Source: a marine gamma proteobacterium HTCC2148 (GTDB lineage Bacteria > Pseudomonadota > Gammaproteobacteria > Pseudomonadales > Halieaceae). Taken from it: a stretch of 64,000 nucleotides of DNA. The translations under genes and the position numbers were made by a program. The stretch is taken from NCBI GenBank assembly GCA_000156295.1, contig DS999233.1:41262-105261 (forward strand), written 5' to 3'. How positions within the stretch are numbered: position 1 is the first letter of the stretch; each line of letters begins with the position of its first letter. Below the pieces are notes generated by a model that did not search any database, had not been told where the DNA came from, and was given only the letters and a program-made list of their open reading frames with translations. Of the stretch, positions 31,594 to 39,420 are shown piece by piece.

Positions 31594-32160
31594 ATGAACG
31601 ATATAACCGATGCAGCGGCGAAGAGCTCTCGAGACGCTATAGCCTTGGGAATGTGCGTCACGATTTTGGGCCTACTAGCGATGGCCATGCCTTTTCTGAC
31701 CGGGATCACGGTTACCATCAGCATTGGCGTTATTTTGCTGGCGACCGGCATTGCTCAACTCGTATTCGTTTTTAGCTCAGACTCATTCGGCACCGGTGTC
31801 ATGCGCTTTGCGTTTGGGCTGTTGGCGGCCCTTTGCGGAGTATCCATGATCTCGCAGCCTGGTGCCGGCTTGGCCACAATCACCCTGATACTCGCGGTAT
31901 GGTTTGTAGTTGATGGAATCTGGGCACTGGTGCTCGCGTTACAATGGCGGCCTGAAAAGGGCTGGGTATGGATGCTCTTTAATAGTGTCTTGGGGATCGC
32001 TCTGGGAATAATGATTTATCGCCAGTTCCCTACTTCGGCTGCCTGGCTAGTCGGTGTTTTGGTCGGTATTCGCCTGTTCTTCGCCGGCTGGACTATGATC
32101 GCGCTAGGCTCGGTAGTTAGTACCGTTACTAAAACTGCAGAGAAACTTGAAGGCACCTGA
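31594..32160 (+). CDS. HdeD-like DUF308 membrane protein
   Basis: 188 residues with six hydrophobic segments in three hairpins (GMCVTILGLLAMAMPFLTGIT, ISIGVILLATGIAQLVFVFS, and so on). This is the HdeD/DUF308 family; E. coli HdeD supports acid resistance at high density, but most members are uncharacterised. AAGAAGGT lies before the ATG. Stands alone, divergent from liuR. Confidence 0.85.
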   Translation: MNDITDAAAKSSRDAIALGMCVTILGLLAMAMPFLTGITVTISIGVILLATGIAQLVFVFSSDSFGTGVMRFAFGLLAALCGVSMISQPGAGLATITLILAVWFVVDGIWALVLALQWRPEKGWVWMLFNSVLGIALGIMIYRQFPTSAAWLVGVLVGIRLFFAGWTMIALGSVVSTVTKTAEKLEGT

Positions 32161-32248
32161 CTCACCCAAGTGAAATGCGGCTTGAGCCCTTTCCCGATGC
32201 ATAGGGGCTTGAGCGCATTATCGAGCCGGCGCAATGATTTACTGTCAG

Positions 32249-33013
32249 TCAGTTCTGGGTCTTTTTGTTCCAGTCGACACACTCGGCGAGCGTAATGCCG
32301 CTTCCGCCAAATATATCCAGAGCACTGCCAATGGTCAGGTCAACGAGGCCATTGGACAATGCGTCTACCCTTTGCAGATCGGCCACAGAACGAGCGCCAC
32401 CGGCATAGGTAACCGGAATACTGCACGCTGCGCCCAACAGCATGACCAGATCGTCATCTATTCCCGCCTGCAGGCCCTCGACATCTGCAGCGTGAACCAA
32501 AAACTCGGCACAGTGCGCTGACAACTCTTTGAGCGTCTCGCTGTTAATTAAGGTCTCGGTAACGGTTTGCCAACGATTGGTGGCAATCTTCCAGCCTCCC
32601 TCACTGCGACGACAACTGAGGTCTAGCACCAATCGCTCTGCTCCCACTTCGCGTTTCATACGCCGCAACTTTTCCCACGAAAATTGCCCGGATTCGAACA
32701 GGTAAGAAGTCACGATAACGTGAGAAGCGCCCGCCTCCAAATAACCGGCGGCGTTGTCCTCGTTGACACCGCCACCAAACTGCATTCCCTGCGGCCAGAT
32801 TGCCAGCGCCTGCAACACTTGCTCTTCATTACCCGGGCCCAATGCGATCATATGCCCACCTGGCAGCTGGTGCTGCTGATAAAGCTCGGCATAGTAGGCC
32901 GCGTCATGAGGGCTCACGTAATTAGTATCGGCTCCATGATCATCAAGGCTGCCACCCACTATTTGCTTTACCTGGCCCTGATGGAGGTCGATACAGGGGC
33001 GAAAGAGAGTCAA
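32249..33013 (-). CDS. ProFAR isomerase of eukaryotic HIS6 type
   Basis: 254-residue TIM barrel of histidine synthesis. It resembles yeast HIS6 rather than bacterial HisA: RPCIDLHQGQVKQIVGG, LVLDLSCRRSEGGWKIATN, NRWQTVTE, FLVHAADVEGLQAGID, VTYAGGARSV and TIGSALDIFGG all have close counterparts in the fungal and plant enzyme. The two catalytic aspartates (CIDLH and LDLSCR) are kept. No other histidine genes are next to it. The reaction would be the isomerisation of ProFAR to PRFAR; the functional assignment rests on family likeness. Confidence 0.85.
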   Translation of the reverse strand: MTLFRPCIDLHQGQVKQIVGGSLDDHGADTNYVSPHDAAYYAELYQQHQLPGGHMIALGPGNEEQVLQALAIWPQGMQFGGGVNEDNAAGYLEAGASHVIVTSYLFESGQFSWEKLRRMKREVGAERLVLDLSCRRSEGGWKIATNRWQTVTETLINSETLKELSAHCAEFLVHAADVEGLQAGIDDDLVMLLGAACSIPVTYAGGARSVADLQRVDALSNGLVDLTIGSALDIFGGSGITLAECVDWNKKTQN

Positions 33014-33228
33014 ATTCGATACCTTGCGTGGTGGCTGGGTGACATGTCGTTCATTATAACCGGCTAGAGCCTCGCCTTAGAAGTGGTTACCGAGAGTGGC
33101 AGACAAGTTCACTATCGCGAAAAATTTGCGTCGACCATAAGCAACTCATGACGCACTGTTATAAAATCAACCAGGCGTATTAAGCAGCAGTGACAGCGAC
33201 ACTGCCCCCAACGAAGAGAAGTAAATTT

Positions 33229-33990
33229 ATGTACACAACTCTCGAAGTATCGATTGATGGCGCAATCGGCAGAATCTGGCTCAACAGGCCGCAATGTCTA
33301 AACGCACTTTCCACAGAAACCCTACGTGAATTGGCCATGGCAGCGCACTATTTTGATAGCAAAGAACAAGTGCGCGTGGTCATCGTCGCTGGCCGGGGAC
33401 GCGCCTTTTCCGCCGGCGCAGATCTCCAGAGTTTTCCCCAACTTTCGGACCCAGAGCTGCGCTCAGCAGCAGACGCGGGGCGTGAGATGGCTGACGCCCT
33501 GGAAGGCATGCGCGCGATCAGCATCGCCCAGATTCATGGCTGGTGCGTTGGCGGCGGACTGGTGCTGGCGGCGGCCTGCGATCTGCGGCTAGCCGCGGAA
33601 GATGCGCAATTCTCCATACCGGAAATAGATCTGGGCATTCCGCTGGCTTGGGGCGGTATACCCCGCCTCGTTCGCGAGATCGGTCCCGCGCTAACCAAAG
33701 AGCTGGTCATTACCTGCAGAGTATTTTCCACCGACGAAGCACTACGCTGTGGCTTTCTCAATCGCGGCGTAAGTTGGGATCAATTGGAGGAAGCCAGCCT
33801 CGCTTTGGCAGAGCAAATAGCCGCCAAACCCGCCCTCCCTGTGTTTGCCACTAAACAACATGCCAATGCGGTCACTGCAAACATGGTAGGAATGAATCGA
33901 TCCTGGTCAGATGCAGACAGCCTGATCTCTGGATTAGTTGACCCGGAATGCAAGGAAGCGCGCGAGACTTACATCCAATCCAAGCTGTAA
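33229..33990 (+). CDS. Enoyl-CoA hydratase/isomerase family protein
   Basis: 253-residue crotonase-fold protein. Oxyanion-hole segments GRGRAFSAGADLQSF and IHGWCVGGGLVLAAACDLR, then FSIPEIDLGIPLAWGGIPRL. The Pro/Trp-rich segment after the catalytic region differs from LiuC, so the substrate is likely different and is not predictable. Start at ATG 33229 after AAGAGAAG. Single gene, divergent from the HIS6-like gene. Confidence 0.88.
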   Translation: MYTTLEVSIDGAIGRIWLNRPQCLNALSTETLRELAMAAHYFDSKEQVRVVIVAGRGRAFSAGADLQSFPQLSDPELRSAADAGREMADALEGMRAISIAQIHGWCVGGGLVLAAACDLRLAAEDAQFSIPEIDLGIPLAWGGIPRLVREIGPALTKELVITCRVFSTDEALRCGFLNRGVSWDQLEEASLALAEQIAAKPALPVFATKQHANAVTANMVGMNRSWSDADSLISGLVDPECKEARETYIQSKL

Positions 33991-34007
33991 GCACGTTATT
34001 ACAGAAA

Positions 34008-34946
34008 TCAGTTCGACGACATGGCATTGCGAGGAATGATGGCGCCCTTGTGCTGAATCACAACCGATGCCAATTGATGTCCCGATTCCGCCGAGCTTGC
34101 CGCCGCTTGTCCGGATAAACGCGCAGCTAAATAGCCTGCATTAAAAGAGTCGCCTGCTGAGGTGGTATCGACAACATCGACTTTCCTCGCTGGTATCAAC
34201 TCTTGCTGGTCATCAACCACGACAAGACAGCCCTGCTCTCCCATCTTCAGAGCGATTTCGCCAACCCCCGAGGAGCGTAATCGACGGATAATAGCGAATT
34301 GATCGTCATCACCAAACACGGCCTGCTCATCCTCAATAGTCGGCAGGGCGAGATCGGTAAGCCTGTACATTGCCTCATAGGCCTGTCGGGTTTGCTGAAG
34401 GCTTGACCAGAGTTTGGGGCGGTAGTTGCTATCGAAGGCCACCCTGCCCCCGCTGCGGCGATAGTCTGCCAGCAGTTCGAATAAGTGCTGCCTTGCAGAC
34501 TCGCTGTAAATAGCAAGGGTAATACCGGACAAGCACAGCCAAGCATGGCCCGACAGTTGCGCGAATATTGTCTTAGCCCTGTCAGCATCGTCCAGTAATC
34601 GTTTGGCGGGCGTATCGTCTCGCCAATAATAGAAGGAGCGCTCTCCACGATCATCGGTTTCGATAAGGTACATGCCAGGCACCCCATTAGGCTCAAACTC
34701 GACCAAGTCACAAGCGACGCCTTCATCGCGCCATTTGGCCACCAGCCAGGCGCTCATAGGGTCATCACCCAGTGCAGTGACATAGTCCACGGCAATACCC
34801 TGGCGGGCGAGATACACAGCTGAATTTAGAGTATCGCCTCCATAAGAGAGGCTCATGGGCAAAGACCCGCGAGCCTGCCGCAGATTGTCTCGGGTGAGTT
34901 CCAACATACACTCACCAATCACTGCAATATTTTGCGTCGTGGCCAA
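34008..34946 (-). CDS. kdgK: PfkB-family sugar kinase, probable 2-dehydro-3-deoxygluconokinase
   Basis: 312-residue ribokinase-fold enzyme. N-terminal GECMLEL and SYGGDTLNSAVYLAR, and C-terminal VDVVDTTSAGDSFNAGYLAAR with the catalytic aspartate. FYYWRDDTPAKRLL matches KDG kinases, which phosphorylate 2-keto-3-deoxygluconate for the Entner-Doudoroff route. No uronate or KDG genes are adjacent, so the exact sugar is an inference. Confidence 0.85.
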   Translation of the reverse strand: MATTQNIAVIGECMLELTRDNLRQARGSLPMSLSYGGDTLNSAVYLARQGIAVDYVTALGDDPMSAWLVAKWRDEGVACDLVEFEPNGVPGMYLIETDDRGERSFYYWRDDTPAKRLLDDADRAKTIFAQLSGHAWLCLSGITLAIYSESARQHLFELLADYRRSGGRVAFDSNYRPKLWSSLQQTRQAYEAMYRLTDLALPTIEDEQAVFGDDDQFAIIRRLRSSGVGEIALKMGEQGCLVVVDDQQELIPARKVDVVDTTSAGDSFNAGYLAARLSGQAAASSAESGHQLASVVIQHKGAIIPRNAMSSN

Positions 34947-35170
34947 AGGTGGTTACTTTTGTAGTGTTACGAAGTAAACAGACATCTCAGATACATTACG
35001 GCCTTTACCGCGCTTGCTCAAGGGTCGAGGCGGCACTGTCGCCAGACTCTTTTTGACCAGGCCCCGTTTCGATTTACCAGGCTCGGCTTGAGTCTCCAAC
35101 CTATTGACTTAGCAGAGCAAATTCAGGAAAATGCGCGCCTCTTCGGGATAGCCAATCCCATTGACGATGT

Positions 35171-35247
35171 GGCTACGTAGCTCAGCTGGTTAGAGCACAG
35201 CATTCATAATGCTGGGGTCGGTGGTTCAAGTCCACCCGTAGCTACCA
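35171..35247 (+). tRNA. tRNA-Met (anticodon CAT), integration target
   Basis: 77-nt cloverleaf with an acceptor arm GGCTACG/CGTAGCT (one G-T pair at the end), D arm GCTCAGCTGGTTAGAGC, anticodon stem CAGCA/TGCTG with CAT at 35205-35207, T arm GGTTCAAGTCC and encoded CCA. It looks like an elongator tRNA-Met. Its 3' part is repeated at 49347, so it is the attachment site of the island that follows. Confidence 0.96.
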
Positions 35248-35252
35248 CTTAT
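35202..35252 (+). repeat. attL: 51-bp attachment core at the tRNA-Met end
   Basis: From the anticodon loop of tRNA-Met to five bases past CCA, 51 bases are identical to 49347-49397 in the same orientation. The left copy keeps the tRNA intact. This is the left end of an integrative element. Confidence 0.95.
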
Positions 35253-35345
35253 TCCCTTAAATTCAAAAAGTTAAGCAAAGCCCACCCCCCCAAGCGCGGC
35301 CAACTTTTAATATCTTGCTACCTATTTGCTACCTTGAGAAGCAAT

Positions 35346-35555
35346 TCAGTGGGTACTGATTTTTTCCTGACCAGCCTTAAGAGCCTCCTCCACCATAATC
35401 AACGCTGATCTGACCCCATCCTCCAAGGCCTTGCCCTCTGGTGAGTCGCATTCATGCGATATACGCCCCTCTTGTATCAGAGCATTCGCTAGGTGCAGTT
35501 CATGGCGGGTAAGCTCAAGGGTGACTTTATAGGAGGTGTGGTCGAGCAGCTTCAT
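35346..35555 (-). CDS. Small conserved island protein next to attL
   Basis: 69-residue protein (MKLLDHTSYKVTLELTRHEL...) of unknown function, helical and charged, without a recognised domain. A very similar paralogue sits in the same place after attR (49631-49840), with most residues shared including LIQEGRISHECDSPEGKALE. ATG 35555 follows a GGGAGCG. Its conservation next to both attachment sites suggests a role tied to the elements. Confidence 0.7.
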   Translation of the reverse strand: MKLLDHTSYKVTLELTRHELHLANALIQEGRISHECDSPEGKALEDGVRSALIMVEEALKAGQEKISTH

Positions 35556-35604
35556 TGGCGCTCCCGTATCTAGCATTAATAGCAAGATAGACCACTTTCT
35601 TTAG

Positions 35605-35628
35605 GTCCGCTTTCACCTCAAAGCTGAC
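35605..35628 (-). repeat. Hairpin repeat, CCGCTTT-NAGGYG-AAAGCGG family
   Basis: Minus-strand copy with loop GAGGTG; one mismatch in the stem. Lies just upstream of the small attL-side gene. Other copies occur at 49893, 50965, 52161, 52218 and 53065. Confidence 0.6.
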
Positions 35629-35692
35629 AGAAGATCGGGAAGGGGCTATCAAGGGTAGTAAGGCTTACAGGTTCCGAACGCGAACACCGATG

Positions 35693-35728
35693 AAGTACAA
35701 GCGGGATAAACGCTACCCATGCCGCTAA
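35693..35728 (+). repeat. 36-bp cassette repeat, copy A
   Basis: Contains AAGCGGGATAAACGCTACCC followed by ATGCCGCTAA, an imperfect inverted repeat (AGCGG/CCGCT). One base differs from copies B and C. It lies in the 540-bp gene-free stretch 35556-36094, which otherwise holds only a hairpin repeat and one terminator. Confidence 0.85.
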
Positions 35729-35826
35729 GTGTGTAGTCGCACTCGGCACATACCTTGGCGCAATCTGCCAATCCTCAAACGGCCGCCCACTCGATAATGG
35801 ACGCATTCAAAGTTAGAGCGTCCCTT

Positions 35827-35849
35827 GCCCGCCCAGTGCGGGCTTTTTT
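35827..35849 (+). terminator. Intrinsic terminator without an obvious upstream gene
   Basis: Stem GCCCGC/GCGGGC with loop CCAGT followed by six T. No intact plus-strand gene precedes it, so it may be the relic of a lost gene. Confidence 0.7.
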
Positions 35850-36094
35850 GTGCCTGACAGGTGTCTAGCGATCTAGAGGACGGCGGGGGGGGAGGGTAAA
35901 CGCCTGTCGTTGATACAGATGATCCTGCTAACACACTTAAAAGCTGAATTTGAAAAAAAGGTGGGTTACTTAGATCGTATAGCATTAGGTTTCAGTGTTT
36001 GATAAAATAATCGGTTTTAATCACTACGCGCGTGACCTCCTAACTATTACGATGCAGCTCTAATGGTTTAGGATCCCACTCTGAGAGGGATCAG

Positions 36095-36934
36095 ATGAAA
36101 ATAAAGTTTTCGGTTTTAACACTCGTGGCAATGGCCTTTTTCTCAACAGCCAATATTGCTAATGCGGTGGTTGGGCAGAACGATATCGACGAGGCTCGGT
36201 TCATCACTCTTCCCTTTGATGAGGTGTTTGACAATACCGGGTTACAACCCGATGCCGAGAACGATGCTTTGGGAGAATCTTTTCCAGAAGATATCTGTGA
36301 AGAAGGAGGCGTAGGGTATATGCACTACAAATACAAGCCCACTGAGGATCAGATGATCAACATTATTGCGTCTGGTGATGATACAGAGATCCGAGTCATC
36401 AATGCAGATGTACCTCCAGCTGATGACAATTCATGTCTTTATTCCCAAGACGACGATAACCTGAATTACTTCGAAGGGGACGACGTTAACGGAGTGTTTG
36501 TCCCTGATACCGACGAAAGTGGCAATTATATTCCCGCATCGGACGACAATAGTGCTCGTGTAGGCGAAGCGCCGCATTGGTACCAGGAGCTCTACTTTTC
36601 GGATCCCGGCGCCTGTACCCATGCATGCAGTGAAGACACGAAAGACGGAGTTGAGCTAACTGCAAACACGACCTACATCATTCAGATTGCAGCAAACTAT
36701 TCGGGTCGTGGCAATTTAGGTGATGAGTGCGACAACACAACGCTCCCTGACGGTAGCTGTGAAGGCGATAATAGATCGCCCACGTTCGTATCCATTGCAG
36801 TGGGTGGATTAGGTGCTGCTAAGGACCGCCCAACCCTAGCCCCAGTGACGCCAGTGCCCACCCTGCCGCTGTTTGGCTTAGGCATCCTCGTCAGTCTCTT
36901 GGGGTTCTTCGGTCTACGTAAACTCAAGCAGTAA
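36095..36934 (+). CDS. Secreted protein with IPTL/PEP-CTERM-like tail
   Basis: 279-residue exported protein. Signal peptide MKIKFSVLTLVAMAFFSTAN to NANA-type cleavage (about residue 24), then an acidic region rich in Asp and with paired cysteines (SCLYSQDDD, GACTHACSED, DECDNTTLPDGSC). The C terminus VPTLPLFGLGILVSLLGFFG ending in basic residues is an exosortase-type sorting signal: a short PTLP motif, a membrane helix, then RKLK. The ATG follows GAGAGGG at good spacing. No catalytic domain recognised. A terminator follows directly. Confidence 0.8.
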   Translation: MKIKFSVLTLVAMAFFSTANIANAVVGQNDIDEARFITLPFDEVFDNTGLQPDAENDALGESFPEDICEEGGVGYMHYKYKPTEDQMINIIASGDDTEIRVINADVPPADDNSCLYSQDDDNLNYFEGDDVNGVFVPDTDESGNYIPASDDNSARVGEAPHWYQELYFSDPGACTHACSEDTKDGVELTANTTYIIQIAANYSGRGNLGDECDNTTLPDGSCEGDNRSPTFVSIAVGGLGAAKDRPTLAPVTPVPTLPLFGLGILVSLLGFFGLRKLKQ

Positions 36935-36954
36935 CCACTAGATCAACCTAAGAA

Positions 36955-36979
36955 GCCCAGCCACGTGTTGGGCTTTTTT
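36955..36979 (+). terminator. Terminator after the first CTERM gene
   Basis: GCCCAGCC ... GTTGGGC stem followed by six T, 20 bp after the stop. A similar hairpin lies at 37243-37271 behind a decayed tail. Confidence 0.85.
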
Positions 36980-37140
36980 GTTTTAGGGCTAGTGGACTTG
37001 ATTAAACAACAGAGTAGTCAGCACCACCGCTTGTTTAACCACGTGAAGACTGAAGCCGCCATCGACTGGCTCAAGGGTGCAATCACTGTAAATCGCCGCG
37101 GGGATATAGTGTATTCGCCTACCTGCACGTTAGGACATAC

Positions 37141-37215
37141 GCGCAAATCCTGCCTTTCTATGCCCTATTAGCACTTACCGGTTTGATAGGATTGTTTGGG
37201 CTGCGTAAGCTATAG
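37141..37215 (+). pseudogene. Remnant of a fourth CTERM-type sorting tail
   Basis: In one plus-strand frame 24 codons read AQILPFYALLALTGLIGLFG and then LRKL and a stop, the same form as the tail of the gene at 36095-36934 (LP motif, hydrophobic helix, RKL). No matching gene body or start is found upstream. The stop is followed by a copy of the same terminator, so the 3' end of a paralogue has survived. The 36980-37609 stretch around it otherwise holds only 15-bp repeats. Confidence 0.7.
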
Positions 37216-37242
37216 AAGTAATCGCCTAGAGCAATCTAATAA

Positions 37243-37271
37243 GCCCAGCCAAGTGTTGGGCTTTATTGTTT
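37243..37271 (+). terminator. Terminator duplicate after the tail remnant
   Basis: GCCCAGCC ... GTTGGGC with a T-rich tail (TTTATTGTTT); near copy of the hairpin at 36955. Confidence 0.7.
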
Positions 37272-37519
37272 GCACGGCTCTGCTTTGGCTCCTTCAACTC
37301 CGAATCCACCTCTGATGTAATAGGTGCTTCAGCGATGACCATAATTTCGAATTCATTCAAGAGCAGATCAATGGCATTAGCTCTGACGGCATTTGAGACA
37401 TAAGCCTTTGATGGGGCGTGCGCTGCAAAACCTCGTTATAGGGCACTGGGGTATGCGGTGTCCCTCTCAATTTGGCGGCACATGCTGCTAGCCTCTGCAC
37501 GTTATCTATTGCACGACAC

Positions 37520-37579
37520 CTTATTAGCGCTAGACTTGTAAGCACAGCACTTTTTAGCACAACACTTGTTAGCACTAAA
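37520..37579 (+). repeat. Four imperfect 15-bp tandem repeats
   Basis: Units begin at 37520, 37535, 37550 and 37565, each of the form CTTNTNAGCRCNRNA. Read in the plus frame they give pentapeptides of the form L-[IVF]-S-[AT]-x, and the frame stays open into repeat copy B. It may be the relic of a pentapeptide-type protein or a simple repeat. Confidence 0.5.
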
Positions 37580-37609
37580 CCGCGAGAAGTAGACGTTATG
37601 AAAAACTCC

Positions 37610-37805
37610 AAGTATAAGCGGGATAAACGCTACCCATGCCGCTAATCTAGTACAAACAGCGGACTGCAGACAACCATTCATCGCGGTCCATGCTATCAAC
37701 TGGTGTTATCAATGAACCAAATGGCCATAGAACACCCATCAGCGTCGTGTCTTTTGCTAGAGAAACCTTTTTAAACGATAGTTGGCCCTGCCAGCCTCTT
37801 CCTTG
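37610..37805 (+). repeat. 196-bp direct repeat, left copy (includes 36-bp copy B)
   Basis: Matches 39090-39285 at all but two positions. The first 36 bases are cassette repeat copy B (37610-37645). It lies downstream of the leucine-rich repeat gene and the second copy lies upstream of it, so this gene is flanked by near-identical direct repeats. Confidence 0.95.
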
Positions 37806-37890
37806 AGCAGCATAATTCGTCACATTCCCTGACTTGCCTGCGAATATCGCAGGCCAGCCCAGTTACGTCCCTATGCGAGCCCGGGAAGGC

Positions 37891-38979
37891 TCAGATTTTA
37901 CACAGCTGTCTTATACCCAATACAGAGAGTAACCCAACCATGACGCCCAGTAACCAGAGTGGGCTTACAGGCACTGCTGTTGCTAATGGTGCTGGCGGTA
38001 GAGCAGCCGGCGTCACACTGCTACTGGCAGGGGAAGGCGCACTGGTACCCACACCGTTCGTGGCCGCTACGGTAAACGTGTAAGGCGTACCATTAGTCAG
38101 GCCCGCCACTGCACAAGTGAGAGTATCGGCACCGCTGGTCGTACACGTATTACTGCCCGGTGATGAGGTCACGGTATAACCCGTAATCGTAGACCCGTTG
38201 TCCGCTGGCCTGGTCCACGTCACACTCGCCTGAGAGTCTCCTGCTGTTGCCGTTGGCGCGGCTGGTGGAGCTGGAGCCGCTGCTGCTGGGGTCGCAATGA
38301 CGCTGCCTGTTGAGCCAGTGTCAGGCGCAAAGGTCTGCGGCCATCCCGCAGTGCTCTGAGCATAGGTGATAGTTGCTAAGGCGGTATTTCCCTCAAACAT
38401 ATCGAGGTCAAACGCCCCGAAGTCTCCCAAAAATTTCACACTGGTGAGGGTGCTGTTGAAGAAAGCACGATAACCAATAGCCGTAACGCTAGCTGGGATG
38501 GTCACGCTGTCGAGGGCGGTGCGGTTGAACGCTAGAAACTCAATGGTCGTAACGCCGCTTCCGATCGTCACGCTGGCGAGACCGTAGTTGAAGCCGAAAG
38601 CTTGAACACCAATGGTCGTAACGCTGTCTGGGATAATTACGCTATCGAAGTTGTTGAATTGGAAAGCACGCGTCCCAATGGTCGTAACGCTGTTTCCGAG
38701 GATCACGCTGTCAAGGTAGTCCCCTTCGAAAGCTTGAGGCCTAATGGTCGTGACACTGTAGGTGGTAGAACCATCTACAACAGTAACAGGTATCACGATA
38801 TCTTTATCAGTGTTAGCTGTTGTACGACCCGTTACTTCGACGTCCGTCGCGTTGATAACGCTATAACTCAGTCCACCGACATCAAAAGCCAAAGCCTGAG
38901 CCGATAGAAGCACGGCAATAAAAAATACCAGCGGGGCTAGAAGCGGGCGTGCCGTTGTCAGTGCAGTGGGATGCCTCAT
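37891..38979 (-). CDS. Secreted BspA-type leucine-rich repeat protein with fibronectin III domain and CTERM tail
   Basis: 362 residues. Signal peptide ends at LLSAQALA (about residue 31). Residues about 60-220 are BspA/LRR_5 repeats (SVTTIGTRAFQFNNFDSVII, SVTTIGVQAFGFNYGLASVT). A fibronectin type III domain follows (PPAAPTATAGDSQASVTWTR ... YTFTVAATNGVGTSAPSP). The C terminus VPVSPLWLLGVMVGLLSVLG then IRQLCKI is a CTERM-like sorting helix with a basic end. Likely cell-surface adhesin or binding protein; the ligand is unknown. Flanked by 196-bp repeats. Confidence 0.85.
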   Translation of the reverse strand: MRHPTALTTARPLLAPLVFFIAVLLSAQALAFDVGGLSYSVINATDVEVTGRTTANTDKDIVIPVTVVDGSTTYSVTTIRPQAFEGDYLDSVILGNSVTTIGTRAFQFNNFDSVIIPDSVTTIGVQAFGFNYGLASVTIGSGVTTIEFLAFNRTALDSVTIPASVTAIGYRAFFNSTLTSVKFLGDFGAFDLDMFEGNTALATITYAQSTAGWPQTFAPDTGSTGSVIATPAAAAPAPPAAPTATAGDSQASVTWTRPADNGSTITGYTVTSSPGSNTCTTSGADTLTCAVAGLTNGTPYTFTVAATNGVGTSAPSPASSSVTPAALPPAPLATAVPVSPLWLLGVMVGLLSVLGIRQLCKI

Positions 38980-39089
38980 TGCATTTCCAAGTGTCGATCG
39001 ATCATCCGGCTAGAGGGTATCCTGTTTGGGCTGCACAGTAAATTTCATGACTAAAACGGCGAGGACGTACTTCATCAGTTAACTCCATT

Positions 39090-39285
39090 AAGTATAAGCG
39101 GGATAAACGCTACCCATGCCGCTAATCTAGTACAAACAGTGGACTGCAGACAACCATTCATCGCGGTCCATGCTATCAACTGGTGTTATCAATGAACCAA
39201 ATGGCCATGGAACACCCATCAGCGTCGTGTCTTTTGCTAGAGAAACCTTTTTAAACGATAGTTGGCCCTGCCAGCCTCTTCCTTG
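39090..39285 (+). repeat. 196-bp direct repeat, right copy (includes 36-bp copy C)
   Basis: Second copy of the 37610-37805 sequence; substitutions are in ACAGYGG and CCATRGAAC. Cassette repeat copy C is 39090-39125. Apart from it, 38980-39420 shows only a short open frame with a signal-like start (MKYVLAVLVMKF, minus strand) that stops after 21 codons. Confidence 0.95.
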
Positions 39286-39420
39286 CAATATGCCTATGGC
39301 CTTACTATCATCCTCACCGAGCATCGCGCTGTATCACAGGTGGTAAAGGATTTTGTGGTTATTCAATTTGGTATCCGGCGATCCACCTGTTGGTATCGGT
39401 CAAACACAGGGAGGTTGGTA

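Noticed and set aside
35253-35345. Second tRNA gene after tRNA-Met
   Set aside because: No further cloverleaf or T-loop motif follows; only a C-rich stretch is present.
36965-37171. Open frame of 68 codons after the first CTERM gene
   Set aside because: It begins inside a terminator hairpin, has no ribosome binding site, and overlaps the CTERM tail remnant in another frame.
37502-37699. Minus-strand open frames containing LAAWVAFIPL in the 36-bp repeat
   Set aside because: They arise from the repeat itself; surroundings differ between copies and no common protein emerges.
39127-39324. 65-codon minus-strand frame inside the 196-bp repeat
   Set aside because: The other copy of the repeat joins it to different sequence; no start signal, so coding is not supported.
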